Shown piece after piece: positions 8,766 to 18,330 of a DNA stretch of 64,000 nt (positions within the stretch are counted from its first letter, which is position 1; each line of letters starts with the position of its first letter). The notes beneath the pieces are model-generated. The model saw only the letters and a list, made by a program, of their open reading frames with translations. It was not told the DNA's origin and searched no databases. This DNA is from Polaribacter vadi (GTDB lineage Bacteria; Bacteroidota; Bacteroidia; Flavobacteriales; Flavobacteriaceae). The stretch is taken from assembly GCF_001761365.1 (NCBI RefSeq), contig NZ_CP017477.1, forward strand, positions 3,648,001-3,712,000, written 5' to 3'. A program made the position numbers and the translations under genes.

Positions 8766-11477
8766 TCAATTTCTAATTAAACTAAAATTTCCAGATTGTT
8801 TAATAACGTTATCATCTATATCAATAATTTCTGCTTTAAACCAATAATTGTTGGTCATTAATAATTTTCCATTATAGGTTCCATCCCATCCTAGAGAATT
8901 AAAATCTGTTATAGATCCTATAATTTTTCCATATCTATCAAAAATATAAACATTTACAGATTTAAAACTTGTAGCTGTTAAACCTTTAATATTCCAAAAA
9001 TCATTGTTTCCATCTCCATTTGGTGTAAAGAATTTTTTAAAACCAATTACAGAAACGTTTGTTTGTATTGGTTCTTCACAATCATTAAGATCTTTTACAT
9101 AAACTGTTCTTAAACCAGCTTCAACATTTGTAAATGTAAATGATGTTCCATTTCCAAAAAAGCTTGTATTGTCTAAAGAAAATTCATAATTGCTGTTACC
9201 ATTAACATTTAATGTAATTGTGTTGTTTCTTTCATCTTCTGTGTTTACATCTATTTGAGAGAAAGTTGCAATATCAGGATTTACAACAGCAAAATCATTT
9301 CTAACAGAACACATTAAACCATTTTCAGATTTATATACTGTTAACGAGTATTCTCCAATGGAACTTAAAATAAAATCTTTATTTATACTTACAATAGTTT
9401 CACTACTATCTCTCCATTCAAAACGATTGTTAGCAGCATCTGCACTAATAATAACGGGTGGTTTTAAACTTGGATTGTAACAAATTGTATAAGAGTCTTG
9501 TAAATTTATGTTAAGGCTAGTGTTTACAGTTAAATTTATGGGTTCTATACCTCCACAACCTGAATTATTATCAATTCTTAAATATATTATTGTTGTTGTA
9601 GATGTAAAGTTTAATGGTAATTCATTTTTTGTTGTTAAAGCATCTGTCAGATTTTTATAAAATCTCAACTTCGATGCTCGAGTAACATTAAACATAGATC
9701 TTATTTCTAATTCTTTTATCTTTAAATCGAACAAACCTTCTGAATTATTCAGAATATCATCAGAATTTTCACAAACAAACATTGGAGGAATGTTTCCTAG
9801 ATCTACATAAGTGGTTCTAATAAAAAAATTACTAACATTTACACAACCATTTTCACTTATAGCTCTTATAAAGAGTTCTTGAGGATTGCTTTCGTTTTCA
9901 AAATTCTCAGGATTTGGAATTCTATCAATATCATTTTGAGCATTTGCTAACGATTTATAAAAATATAGTTCGTGTTCGAGACTTGGATTTGTTATTTTTT
10001 CTTCAATATCAAACAAATCAAAAATATCAACTCCATCATTGCTAATGTCACATTGCTCAAGCGTTTGATTTGGTTTTAACTCAGGAAGAGGAAAAACTAT
10101 TATATTTTTATAAACAGAATTTACTGTATTATTTATAGTAATATCTGCTTTTACTAAATAACTTCCAGCTGTTAAATATTGATGACTAGGTTTCATTTGA
10201 TTAGAAGTATTACCATCACCAAAATCCCACAAAATATTTGTTACAGGTGCATAAGCATCAATTTCGAAATTAAAAGTATCGAAAACACATTTGTTTTCAG
10301 TAATAATTCTATTTCTTAAATACGATTGAATAAAATTTGGTAATCCTTTAAAAGATGCTCCAGTTTGTAAATCTTCGGATAAATGATTAATTGTTGGGTT
10401 TAAGTCTTCAGGATTTTCAATAATTGTAATTTGTGTTGAGGAAGAAATAGAGTTTTCATTTTGAACATAAGTAGATACATAAATCTTTCCATTGCTACCT
10501 AATTGTAAACTACCAAAATAAACTTCTGAAGATCTAAATAATTGTTTTTTTGGATTAAAAAGAGGGTCAGTTGGAAAAGGGTTTTCTAATAAAAATTGAT
10601 TAATACTGCTATAACTAAGAGGAATAACATCTGCAGTGTAGTATAGTATTTTAGAATCTTGAGAAAACTCTAATCCATAAGCAGATTTAGGATTAAAAAG
10701 AGCAGTGGTTGTAAATATTTTTTCTCTTAAAATAATTTCTCCTGTTTCATTATTAAAATAGTACAAATCAATATTTGTGTTTCCATAATCTGCAACAGCT
10801 ACGTGTTTTCCATCAGGAGAAACTTTCATAGCACCAATTTTAGATGTTGTTTCTTCTTGAGCTGTAACTATGGGTGCATTTAATCCTGTTTCATCAATTT
10901 TATATAGTGTAAAAGTATTTATAGGTGTGCCTTCAATTCTTGCAATTGGTCCAAAAACAATAAGCCAAATAGATTTTCCATCTGCATGATGAACTGCTGT
11001 TATTTTCTCTGATGCAGAATCTCTAATAGCCTGAAATTTATATAAAACTCTACCTAAAGGATATTGGCTTGTAATTTCAACTTCAGATAAGAAAATTCCT
11101 TCAGATACAATAGGATTTGTAGAAGATGTTGTTTTGGTTGTAAAAATATAAAAACGTTCATCTGAACCAGGTTTGGGAATAATAATAGAAGTTTGGGTGT
11201 TTTCGATAGTTGTTGCTAAACCATCACCATTTTCCATTATTTCGTGGTTTTTATTAAAAACTGTTTTTCCATTTGTGTAAAAAAGTAAATTTCCTTCTCT
11301 ATCAGAAATTGAAGAGCAACCTGCAGGAGTATTCATTTCTCCATCAGTTAGAATATTAGTTCTTGGATTTTTAAAGTTGATGCCAGCTCTATTTCCAAAA
11401 TACCAATTATCAGCTTCTCTTTGAGCATTAATACTTAGAGATATCAGTATAAAAAAGAAGACGACAAAAGTTTTCAT
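8766..11477 (-). CDS. Secreted T9SS type B sorting-domain protein with PKD domain (paralogue 2)
   Basis: A 903-residue protein with the same architecture as its downstream neighbour: signal peptide (ends near SINAQREADNWYFG), N-terminal propeller-like region, PKD domain (WDFGDGNTSNQ) near residue 415, beta-rich repeats and a type B C-terminal domain starting GFKKFFTPNGDGNNDFW. The two are clear tandem duplicates along their full length, including the shared ending YFSLIRN/NFSLIRN and the SYTICYNPSLKPPVIISADA block. It lies three bases downstream of the 1479-residue paralogue, so the three are probably cotranscribed. Confidence 0.85.
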   Translation of the reverse strand: MKTFVVFFFILISLSINAQREADNWYFGNRAGINFKNPRTNILTDGEMNTPAGCSSISDREGNLLFYTNGKTVFNKNHEIMENGDGLATTIENTQTSIIIPKPGSDERFYIFTTKTTSSTNPIVSEGIFLSEVEITSQYPLGRVLYKFQAIRDSASEKITAVHHADGKSIWLIVFGPIARIEGTPINTFTLYKIDETGLNAPIVTAQEETTSKIGAMKVSPDGKHVAVADYGNTNIDLYYFNNETGEIILREKIFTTTALFNPKSAYGLEFSQDSKILYYTADVIPLSYSSINQFLLENPFPTDPLFNPKKQLFRSSEVYFGSLQLGSNGKIYVSTYVQNENSISSSTQITIIENPEDLNPTINHLSEDLQTGASFKGLPNFIQSYLRNRIITENKCVFDTFNFEIDAYAPVTNILWDFGDGNTSNQMKPSHQYLTAGSYLVKADITINNTVNSVYKNIIVFPLPELKPNQTLEQCDISNDGVDIFDLFDIEEKITNPSLEHELYFYKSLANAQNDIDRIPNPENFENESNPQELFIRAISENGCVNVSNFFIRTTYVDLGNIPPMFVCENSDDILNNSEGLFDLKIKELEIRSMFNVTRASKLRFYKNLTDALTTKNELPLNFTSTTTIIYLRIDNNSGCGGIEPINLTVNTSLNINLQDSYTICYNPSLKPPVIISADAANNRFEWRDSSETIVSINKDFILSSIGEYSLTVYKSENGLMCSVRNDFAVVNPDIATFSQIDVNTEDERNNTITLNVNGNSNYEFSLDNTSFFGNGTSFTFTNVEAGLRTVYVKDLNDCEEPIQTNVSVIGFKKFFTPNGDGNNDFWNIKGLTATSFKSVNVYIFDRYGKIIGSITDFNSLGWDGTYNGKLLMTNNYWFKAEIIDIDDNVIKQSGNFSLIRN

Positions 11478-11480
11478 AAT

Positions 11481-14400
11481 TTATTGTTTCCTCAAAAGTG
11501 AAAAGTTTCCTTTTTTATTGATGGTTGGTTTTGTGGTATCAGCAGGAATTAATGTAATATTGAACCAATAATCATCAGATGGTAATAATTTACCTTGATA
11601 CATTCCATTCCAACCTTGGCTATCTATTGGTTCTTGTGCTACTAATTTTCCATATCTGTTAAAAATATTGATGCTCACATTTGGATAAAAATCTTTGTTA
11701 GCGCCTTTTACAATCCAAGTGTCGTTTTTTCCATCACCATTTGGTGTAAAGAATTTAGGAAACTGAATTACAGAAACTAACAACATTTCATCTGGTGCAC
11801 AACCATTTTTATCGTTTACAATTATTTGATACACACCACCTTCTAAGTTTTCAAAAAGCGGTTCATCTTGAAAACCGATGATTGGAATTCTTGAATTATC
11901 ATCTGTATTAATAACTGCAAACTGATAGTCTCCAGGACCTAAATTGTTTGTAATTGTATCTATTGAAATCGATAAATTATCTTCACTACCAATGTTATTG
12001 CCTTCATCTATAATTGTAATAAAACTGCGCTCTAAAATAGCTGGATTGGATTCGTTAACAACAATATTTTCTGTTCTTTCACACAAAGTACCATCAGTAG
12101 TAGTTGCAGTAACTGTATAGGTTCCACCACTTGTAATGTTTATATTATCTCTAGAAACTGTGTTTAGAACAGTTCCATTTTCATCTTGCCAAATGTAAGT
12201 GTAGACATCTCTTGCATTTTCTGCAGCAATGTTTAAAGGCAAATCATTTAAACATAAAATTTGAGGTGTTGTCACTGTAAAATCGGGTAATGTGTTGATG
12301 ATAACATCAAAAGTGGCATCATCATTAACACAAAGCGTATTTTTATTTTCAATACGAACAAAAATAGTTTCTGTAGTATTTGTATTTTGATAAGGAGAAA
12401 TAATGGCATCAGTTCCAGCACTTGCATCTGCTTGCGAGTTATGGAAAGTAACATTAAAATCGTTTGGACTTTGAGTTGCTCCTAAAATTTCAGTTATTTT
12501 ACTATCTAAATCGATATTTTGAATAATTCCATTGGCATCATCACCATCTAAAGCATTATCACAATAGGCTAAATTGGTTGGTACCTCAAAAACGGGTTCA
12601 GGGTTTACAATTACATCAAAATTAGAAATTCCGTTTGCACATTGTGTATCATCATTAAAAATACGCACAAAAATTGTTTCTCTATTTGGAGTGCTATTTG
12701 AATATGGAGAACTTAAAGGATTATCTCCATTTCTAGCTTCAGCCAAAGATCTATGATACGTAACTGTATGCGTATTTGGGTCTTGAGTGCCTAAAATACC
12801 AGCAGTTTGAGAATTTAAATCAATAGATTGTGAAAAACCATTTCTTGCAGAACCATCGGAATTTTCATCACAAATTTCTAAATCATCAACAAAATTGGCA
12901 ATTGGAATAGGATTTACAACCACATTAAACGAAGTATGATCTGTAAAACAAGCAGTTGCGTTATTAATAACTCTCACAAAAATTGGTTGCGAATCACGAG
13001 TTGTATTTGCAAAAGGTGATGTTTGAGCATTATCTCCAGTATTGGCATCAGCTGCAGAAAGGTGATAGGTTACTGTAAAATCAGCAGGGTTTTGCCCATT
13101 TAAAATACCAGCAGTTTGGGATTCTAAATCAAAAGATTGTACAATTCCATTGGTTTCATCACCATCAATGGCATTATCACAAAGTTCTAAATCTGGAACA
13201 TTTTCAGCTTTAGGAACTGTATTTGTTTTTAAATATAATTCACCAGTTCCAGAACAGTTATTGTTGTTTTTATTGGTGATTTTAAAATAAATAGTTTGTC
13301 TTGTAACATCTGAAGGAAAATTGATGTTTCTGTAATTTCCAATGTCAGGAATTTCATTTACAACAGCAGTTCTATCTGCTCTAGTTTCAAAATAAGAGAT
13401 TTCTAAATCTGGTTGTAAAAGAGGAGGGAAGAATGCTAAAATTTCAGCATTAGCTTCCCTAAAATCGAAGTTTGTAATTCCATCAGTATCATTATTTGCA
13501 GGACCATTTGTGCCATCAGTTTGTAAAAAATCGTCACAAACAGCATCAAATTCTTTGTTGTAAGCCACATCTGCAGCAGCTTCTACTTCTAAATTTATTT
13601 TAGAAATTCGGTAACAATCTTCAGAGGAAATAGTTCTTACCCAAGCTTCTCCATTTTGATTTACAGGATAACGTAATTCATCTGTAACCAAAGGAGTTCC
13701 TGCAATTGCATCTGCTTCAGTAGCAAAATATTGGAAAGTTTCATTGGCAGAATTTGTAGAAATACTAATTTCTGCTTCTGTAAGATTTACAGTCGATATT
13801 CTGTCTAAATCATCATCACATTGCAATAAATCTACTTCTGCAGTTACAATTGGTAAAGGATCAACAACTAGTTCTAAAGTTGCATCTGCATCATAACAAT
13901 CAGTATTGTCTTTATTTTCTACTCTTACATAAACTGTTTGAGAGTTCGTAACAGAATAGTTCGCATTTTTATCTATAATTGTTGTAGCATCATTTATATC
14001 TGCACCAATTTTAGTTGTGTGATATGTAATATTATATTGATTATGATCTAAAGTTCCATAAATTTCAGAATGTTTTGTGTTTAACAGAAATGTATTTACA
14101 ACACCATCAGTATCTGAACCACTTTCTAAATCATCACAAATTCTATAAGGTTCTGGTTGTGTAGGAATTGGTAAATCTGTAACAGCTAAAGTAAAATTTG
14201 TAATTTCAAAACAAGCATCGATAGCTTTTTTGTTGTGCACTCTAGCAAATATTGTCTCAGAACTAAAAGCTGTAGGGTTTGTATATACTTTTGGTAAAGC
14301 CTCTGAATTGGATAAAGCATTTGCTTTAGAAGTAAAATAAAGTACTTCAAAAGTATCAGGATCTAAACCATTCAAAATTTCATTGTTTTTAAGAGTCTCT

Positions 14401-15920
14401 AAATCAAAAGAGTTAAAACCATCTCTGTCAGTATCACAAAAAACAATATTTGCAGGTTGTGTAGCAACTGCAGCATCAAAAACTTCTATGTTAAAGGCTC
14501 CATTATATTCTATATTATTTCCACAGTTATCTTCTAAAGTAATTTTTAATGTATAATTTCCTGTATTTGCTACCTTTTGTAGATTGGTTAAAATTAAATT
14601 CGGATCTGTAGAAATCTCTTCTGCACGAACACCATCACTATAAGTCCAGCTATACGTTTTATTGACTCCTTCAACTTCTTGAGAAAGTATAGTTTTATCT
14701 TCACCTACACAAAATTTTAAATTTTGATTATTTAAAGAAGCATTGGTTACAGCATCTGTAATTTCAATCTCAAGAAAGAAAGATTGTATAAAAGGAGGTA
14801 ATCCTTCTGTAGAGATTCTGGTATTTAAAAAAAGACCATTTTCTTCGAAACCAATTTCATTAGTAGTTCTATCACTAAAATCGTTTTCAGGATAATTAAT
14901 AACTCCTAAATAATTTTGGCGACTTCTAGCATAATAAATTTTTCCATTTGCAGCTAACTGAAGAGCTCCTCTATAACCAGCACTTGTATCGTAAATCAAT
15001 TTTGCACTTGCATTTATGTCAGAAATATTTCTAGAATCTAAACTAAACTGCCAAATAGATGAATATTGAGGAGAGTTTCTGTTGCCATTATTGTCTAATT
15101 GACTATGTACACCTGTTGAAATGTATAATTTTTTACTATCTCTAGAAAATTCGACACCATAACCATTACCAATGTTATTTCTTATAGAGCCACCATTTGT
15201 AATTTTTCCATTTAATGCATTAAAATCAAAAATATATGTTCCAGAATTGGCACTTGCATTTACAAGCGTTTTACCATCAGGAGATATTTTTAAATAACCT
15301 CTTAAATTGTCTAAATTATTGTTATGATTAGAAGTTATAGGAGAGTTTACTACACCATTTTTATCAATGAGATAAGCGTAAAAATTATTTCTATCAGAAG
15401 TTATTACCCAAAATGTATTACAATCACTACCTCTAACAGCCGTAATTTTTTCTCTAGATAAACCAGACGAAATTAATGGAGTGTTTTTCGTAGTAACTGC
15501 TCCTAAACCATTATTAAGTCTCATATCTACTATGGAAAAAGCAACTCCATTTCCATCAGTATCAAGTGTTTGTTGATTTCCAACAGTAAAAATATAGTAA
15601 ATATTATTGTCTAAGGGTTTTGGAACAATTATAGCAGATTGTGCACTTGAAGAGTTTCCTAATAATCCAGTACCACTCATCATAACTCCATCATTCCTAT
15701 CATAAACAATTGAACCATCTGTGTAAAATTGTAATTCGCCATTTGCATTTGAAATAGAAGCAGAACCTTCATCAGTAGAAAGTCCTCCATTTAGAAAATT
15801 GGGTGGGTTTGTGGTAAAATCTAAACCAGCATTTTCACCAAAAAACCAATAGTTAGCTTCTTTTTGAGAAAATATATTTAATGTAAAAAAAATGATTAAA
15901 ACTAGAAATAATTTCTTCAT
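11481..15920 (-). CDS. Large secreted T9SS type B sorting-domain protein (paralogue 3)
   Basis: A 1479-residue secreted protein, first gene of the three-gene run. The signal peptide ends near FSQKEANYWFFG; the N-terminal propeller-like region matches the two shorter paralogues. The PKD part is followed by at least seven repeats of about 90-100 residues, each with a CD(N/D)xxDGxxxxFDL-like acidic segment and a TVFVRV/TIFVRI strand, a pattern typical of repetitive flavobacterial surface proteins. The C-terminal type B domain starts at QFPKFFTPNGDGKNDTW. The acidic segments could bind calcium (inference). Repeat number may vary between strains. Confidence 0.85.
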   Translation of the reverse strand: MKKLFLVLIIFFTLNIFSQKEANYWFFGENAGLDFTTNPPNFLNGGLSTDEGSASISNANGELQFYTDGSIVYDRNDGVMMSGTGLLGNSSSAQSAIIVPKPLDNNIYYIFTVGNQQTLDTDGNGVAFSIVDMRLNNGLGAVTTKNTPLISSGLSREKITAVRGSDCNTFWVITSDRNNFYAYLIDKNGVVNSPITSNHNNNLDNLRGYLKISPDGKTLVNASANSGTYIFDFNALNGKITNGGSIRNNIGNGYGVEFSRDSKKLYISTGVHSQLDNNGNRNSPQYSSIWQFSLDSRNISDINASAKLIYDTSAGYRGALQLAANGKIYYARSRQNYLGVINYPENDFSDRTTNEIGFEENGLFLNTRISTEGLPPFIQSFFLEIEITDAVTNASLNNQNLKFCVGEDKTILSQEVEGVNKTYSWTYSDGVRAEEISTDPNLILTNLQKVANTGNYTLKITLEDNCGNNIEYNGAFNIEVFDAAVATQPANIVFCDTDRDGFNSFDLETLKNNEILNGLDPDTFEVLYFTSKANALSNSEALPKVYTNPTAFSSETIFARVHNKKAIDACFEITNFTLAVTDLPIPTQPEPYRICDDLESGSDTDGVVNTFLLNTKHSEIYGTLDHNQYNITYHTTKIGADINDATTIIDKNANYSVTNSQTVYVRVENKDNTDCYDADATLELVVDPLPIVTAEVDLLQCDDDLDRISTVNLTEAEISISTNSANETFQYFATEADAIAGTPLVTDELRYPVNQNGEAWVRTISSEDCYRISKINLEVEAAADVAYNKEFDAVCDDFLQTDGTNGPANNDTDGITNFDFREANAEILAFFPPLLQPDLEISYFETRADRTAVVNEIPDIGNYRNINFPSDVTRQTIYFKITNKNNNNCSGTGELYLKTNTVPKAENVPDLELCDNAIDGDETNGIVQSFDLESQTAGILNGQNPADFTVTYHLSAADANTGDNAQTSPFANTTRDSQPIFVRVINNATACFTDHTSFNVVVNPIPIANFVDDLEICDENSDGSARNGFSQSIDLNSQTAGILGTQDPNTHTVTYHRSLAEARNGDNPLSSPYSNSTPNRETIFVRIFNDDTQCANGISNFDVIVNPEPVFEVPTNLAYCDNALDGDDANGIIQNIDLDSKITEILGATQSPNDFNVTFHNSQADASAGTDAIISPYQNTNTTETIFVRIENKNTLCVNDDATFDVIINTLPDFTVTTPQILCLNDLPLNIAAENARDVYTYIWQDENGTVLNTVSRDNINITSGGTYTVTATTTDGTLCERTENIVVNESNPAILERSFITIIDEGNNIGSEDNLSISIDTITNNLGPGDYQFAVINTDDNSRIPIIGFQDEPLFENLEGGVYQIIVNDKNGCAPDEMLLVSVIQFPKFFTPNGDGKNDTWIVKGANKDFYPNVSINIFNRYGKLVAQEPIDSQGWNGMYQGKLLPSDDYWFNITLIPADTTKPTINKKGNFSLLRKQ

Positions 15921-15945
15921 TTAATATTGTTTGAATAATTTATGT

Positions 15946-15953
15946 CAAATATA
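15946..15953 (-). promoter_or_regulatory. Candidate -7 element for the secreted-protein operon
   Basis: On the minus strand TATATTTG matches the Bacteroidota -7 box exactly and lies about 25 bases before the ATG at 15920. No clear TTTG is found 19 bases upstream, so support is partial. Confidence 0.45.
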
Positions 15954-16137
15954 TTTAAAAAGGTTAAGAAGTTAGGGTTTTTAACATTCTTAAATAAAGC
16001 AATAATTTAAAGATTTTTCAAAAGACTGTAACAAATACTAAATTTATGCTACATATATATAAAATTATATTTCTTATCCTAAAAAAAAATAACGAAATTG
16101 CTTGTCTAAAAATTGTTCAACCTTAAAAACTAAAAAT

Positions 16138-17481
16138 ATGTCTGATGATTTTGATTTGTTAGAAACGAACTCTAACCAAAAAACTGAAAAAGTAGAAGTA
16201 AACTGGGGTAAAGCTGTAGATTCCATGAAATCTAAATTGGCACAAGAGGAAGATCCAGAAAAACGCCAAAAAATTCTAAATGCTACATTAGATGATGTTG
16301 TGCAGATGGCCGAAAAAGATAGAACTACACTTTTAGACGCTATAAAAGATCTAACAGATTATCAAGATGAAGTGGGCATTATGTTCGAGAAATTTTCGTC
16401 ATTAAATCCTGCTGAACAAAAAGTAATCGATGATGCTCAGAAAGAATTAGAGAGAGCTAGAATAGAATTAGAAGACGCTCAAAACAAACCAGACACTTGG
16501 TGGAATAATTTGTGGGGAAGGAAATCTAAAATCAAAAAAGAAGAGCAGGAATTTGCAGAAGCAGAAAAAACACGATCAGGAGCAGACAATAAAGCAAAAG
16601 CATTATTTCAACAAAGAATAGAAAGTGCAGATATACAAACACTTTTAGGTGAATTATCTTTTAAATCTCAAGCTGCTGTAAATCGATTAAAAAACAGAGA
16701 AGTTGAAATTAAAGAAGTTGAAGAAAAGTTGAAAATGGCAATTGTAGAAGCTTCTAAAAATCATACAAAAGCATTAGAAAAGAAAAAAGAAACTGAAGAT
16801 AAATTAGAAGAGCAATATGCTTTGTTAAAACAATCTCGCCAAGAATTAGATGAAATTGCAGACAAACAATCCACAGCATATTCAGAGGCAATTGGAAAAG
16901 TAACCACAATTGAGCAAAAAGTTGAGGAATTAGAAGGTTTAAAAAATGCTTACACAACGTTGGCTGCAAGTAAAGATAGTTTTGTGCATAAACACAATTT
17001 AACGATTAAAGTTTTAACTTCTTTACGTTCAAATTTGCAAACTCATAGAGCAAAACTAAAGTCAGATACAGAAGAGCGTTTAAAATATTATGATGGTTAT
17101 GTTGTGGCTTTAAAAGCAAGAACAGATCAAGAATTTGCAGCAATTTTGGAGCATTTAGGAGTAAAAACAGATGAGCATATTGGAGCTACTTTAGCATCTA
17201 TGCACTCTGCAAGTGCAAGAGCTCGTCAAGAAATGATGGATAATATTCCTGTTCACGAAAAAGTTATGAATGGGGTTTATAGTACGTATGCAGAGGCTTT
17301 ACAGGAAATTAGAGAAAAGGATTCTGACATACAAAAGAATTTTGCAGACAGATATGGAATTGATATGAAAGAGATTTTTGAGGACTATTATAAAGCAGAT
17401 AAGGAAGCTTCAAATTTAGATGTGGATAAAACTCCAGAAACTCCAAAGAAAGATATTTCTAATGACGATATGTTAAGCTAA
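16138..17481 (+). CDS. Coiled-coil protein, first gene of the AAA+/NudK cluster
   Basis: A 447-residue cytoplasmic protein with no signal peptide; the ATG at 16138 (MSDDFDLLE) is chosen over an upstream TTG. Most of it is predicted long helix: heptad-rich, charged stretches near residues 95-150 and 190-280 (for example KKKETEDKLEEQYALLKQ). A WWNNLWGRK segment near residue 122 breaks the coil. The C-terminus is acidic and disordered. The overall look recalls TelA-like or filament-associated coiled-coil proteins, but I cannot assign a family. It starts the plus-strand cluster, and its distance from the later genes is filled by a repeat and a toxin-antitoxin pair. Confidence 0.8.
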   Translation: MSDDFDLLETNSNQKTEKVEVNWGKAVDSMKSKLAQEEDPEKRQKILNATLDDVVQMAEKDRTTLLDAIKDLTDYQDEVGIMFEKFSSLNPAEQKVIDDAQKELERARIELEDAQNKPDTWWNNLWGRKSKIKKEEQEFAEAEKTRSGADNKAKALFQQRIESADIQTLLGELSFKSQAAVNRLKNREVEIKEVEEKLKMAIVEASKNHTKALEKKKETEDKLEEQYALLKQSRQELDEIADKQSTAYSEAIGKVTTIEQKVEELEGLKNAYTTLAASKDSFVHKHNLTIKVLTSLRSNLQTHRAKLKSDTEERLKYYDGYVVALKARTDQEFAAILEHLGVKTDEHIGATLASMHSASARARQEMMDNIPVHEKVMNGVYSTYAEALQEIREKDSDIQKNFADRYGIDMKEIFEDYYKADKEASNLDVDKTPETPKKDISNDDMLS

Positions 17482-17540
17482 TCTTTCTGTAAAGATGTAA
17501 TAATTCAAGTTATATGTTTATTAAAACTATATAATTTTTA

Positions 17541-17630
17541 GGGCGTTTCCCTGATGAAAAATCAGGGTCAGGCTTTCCATTATATCTTTTTTCAGAAAAG
17601 AAAAAAGGATGTCATTTCAATCCTTAACGC
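17541..17630. repeat. Dispersed structured repeat, copy 1 (variant)
   Basis: The element is bounded by GCGTT (17543-17547) and AACGC (17626-17630), encloses a hairpin CCCTGAT/ATCAGGG (17549-17567) and a second hairpin CTTTTTTC/GAAAAAAG, and contains the core TTTCCAnTATATCTTTTT ... AAAAAGGATGTC shared with copies at 26741 and 62971. Similar intergenic repeats are, from memory, widespread in Bacteroidota. Confidence 0.7.
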
Positions 17631-17681
17631 AACAGCATTTTTGAAAATGTATTTATTTTTTAAAGTTACAGATGTTATTTG

Positions 17682-17733
17682 ATTTTTATATTTATAAAAT
17701 ATAAATATAAAATATAATTATTTGTTATATTTG
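17682..17733 (+). promoter_or_regulatory. Promoter and A/T-only tract upstream of the toxin-antitoxin pair
   Basis: Bases 17682-17723 contain only A and T with repeated ATATAAA units, followed by TATATTTG at 17726-17733, an exact -7 box 17 bases before the antitoxin ATG. The repeated AT units could be operator sites for the ribbon-helix-helix antitoxin; that is inference. Confidence 0.5.
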
Positions 17734-17750
17734 TATAAAATTAATTTAAA

Positions 17751-17996
17751 ATGGCAACATTCACATCTTCGTTACCTGATAGTTTATTAGATAAATTATC
17801 AGTTTTAGCAAAAGAATTAAAACTTCCTAAAAATAGGCTTATAGAAAATGCTTTAGAGTTATACTTAGAGCAAATAGAAAAAGCGAGTTATATAAAATCG
17901 TATAAACAAGCTGCTACAGATGAAGATATTTTAAAAGTTGCAGAAGAAGGGGTGCAAGAATACTTTACTGCTATCAATGATACAGAAACTAACTAA
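17751..17996 (+). CDS. Ribbon-helix-helix (CopG-type) antitoxin
   Basis: An 81-residue protein whose N-terminus fits a ribbon-helix-helix DNA-binding fold: a short strand (ATFTSSLPDSL) then two helices (LLDKLSVLAKELKLPKNRLIENALELYLEQI). The C-terminal part (about residues 50-81) would bind the toxin. It overlaps the MazF-type toxin gene by one base (TAATG), the usual coupling of toxin-antitoxin pairs. It probably represses its own promoter. The pair sits inside the AAA+/NudK cluster and looks like an inserted module. Confidence 0.85.
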   Translation: MATFTSSLPDSLLDKLSVLAKELKLPKNRLIENALELYLEQIEKASYIKSYKQAATDEDILKVAEEGVQEYFTAINDTETN

Positions 17997-18328
17997 TGAA
18001 GCAAGGCGAAATTTGGGAATTGTATTTAAATCCTACAAAAGGCAGTGAGCAAAATGGAAGAAGACCTGCTGTAATTATTAGTGGCGATATGTTAAACAAA
18101 TATTTACAAGTGGTAATTGTTTGTCCGTTAACAACGAGCATCAAAAATTACAAAGGAAATTTAATTTTAAAACCAAATGCAAAAAATGGTTTATCTAAAA
18201 TTTCTGAAGTTTTAACCTTTCACGTTCGTTCGGTTTCTAAAACAAGATTGGAGCAAAAAATTGGTGAGATTCCGTTAAAAGATATTGAAGTTATCAAAAA
18301 AACCTTAAATGATATTTTGAAGTATTAA
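17996..18328 (+). CDS. MazF/PemK-type toxin (mRNA interferase)
   Basis: A 110-residue protein of the MazF/PemK family. It shows the characteristic opening KQGEIWELYLNPTKGSEQNGRRPAVIIS (contacts near the active site), VVIVCPLTTSI in the middle and SEVLTFHVRSVSKTRLEQKIG towards the end. Family members cut single-stranded mRNA; the cleavage site here is unknown. The RRP and T residues typical of the active centre are present, so it is probably functional. It is translationally coupled to the antitoxin and ends two bases before the next cluster gene. Confidence 0.9.
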   Translation: MKQGEIWELYLNPTKGSEQNGRRPAVIISGDMLNKYLQVVIVCPLTTSIKNYKGNLILKPNAKNGLSKISEVLTFHVRSVSKTRLEQKIGEIPLKDIEVIKKTLNDILKY

Positions 18329-18330
18329 AT

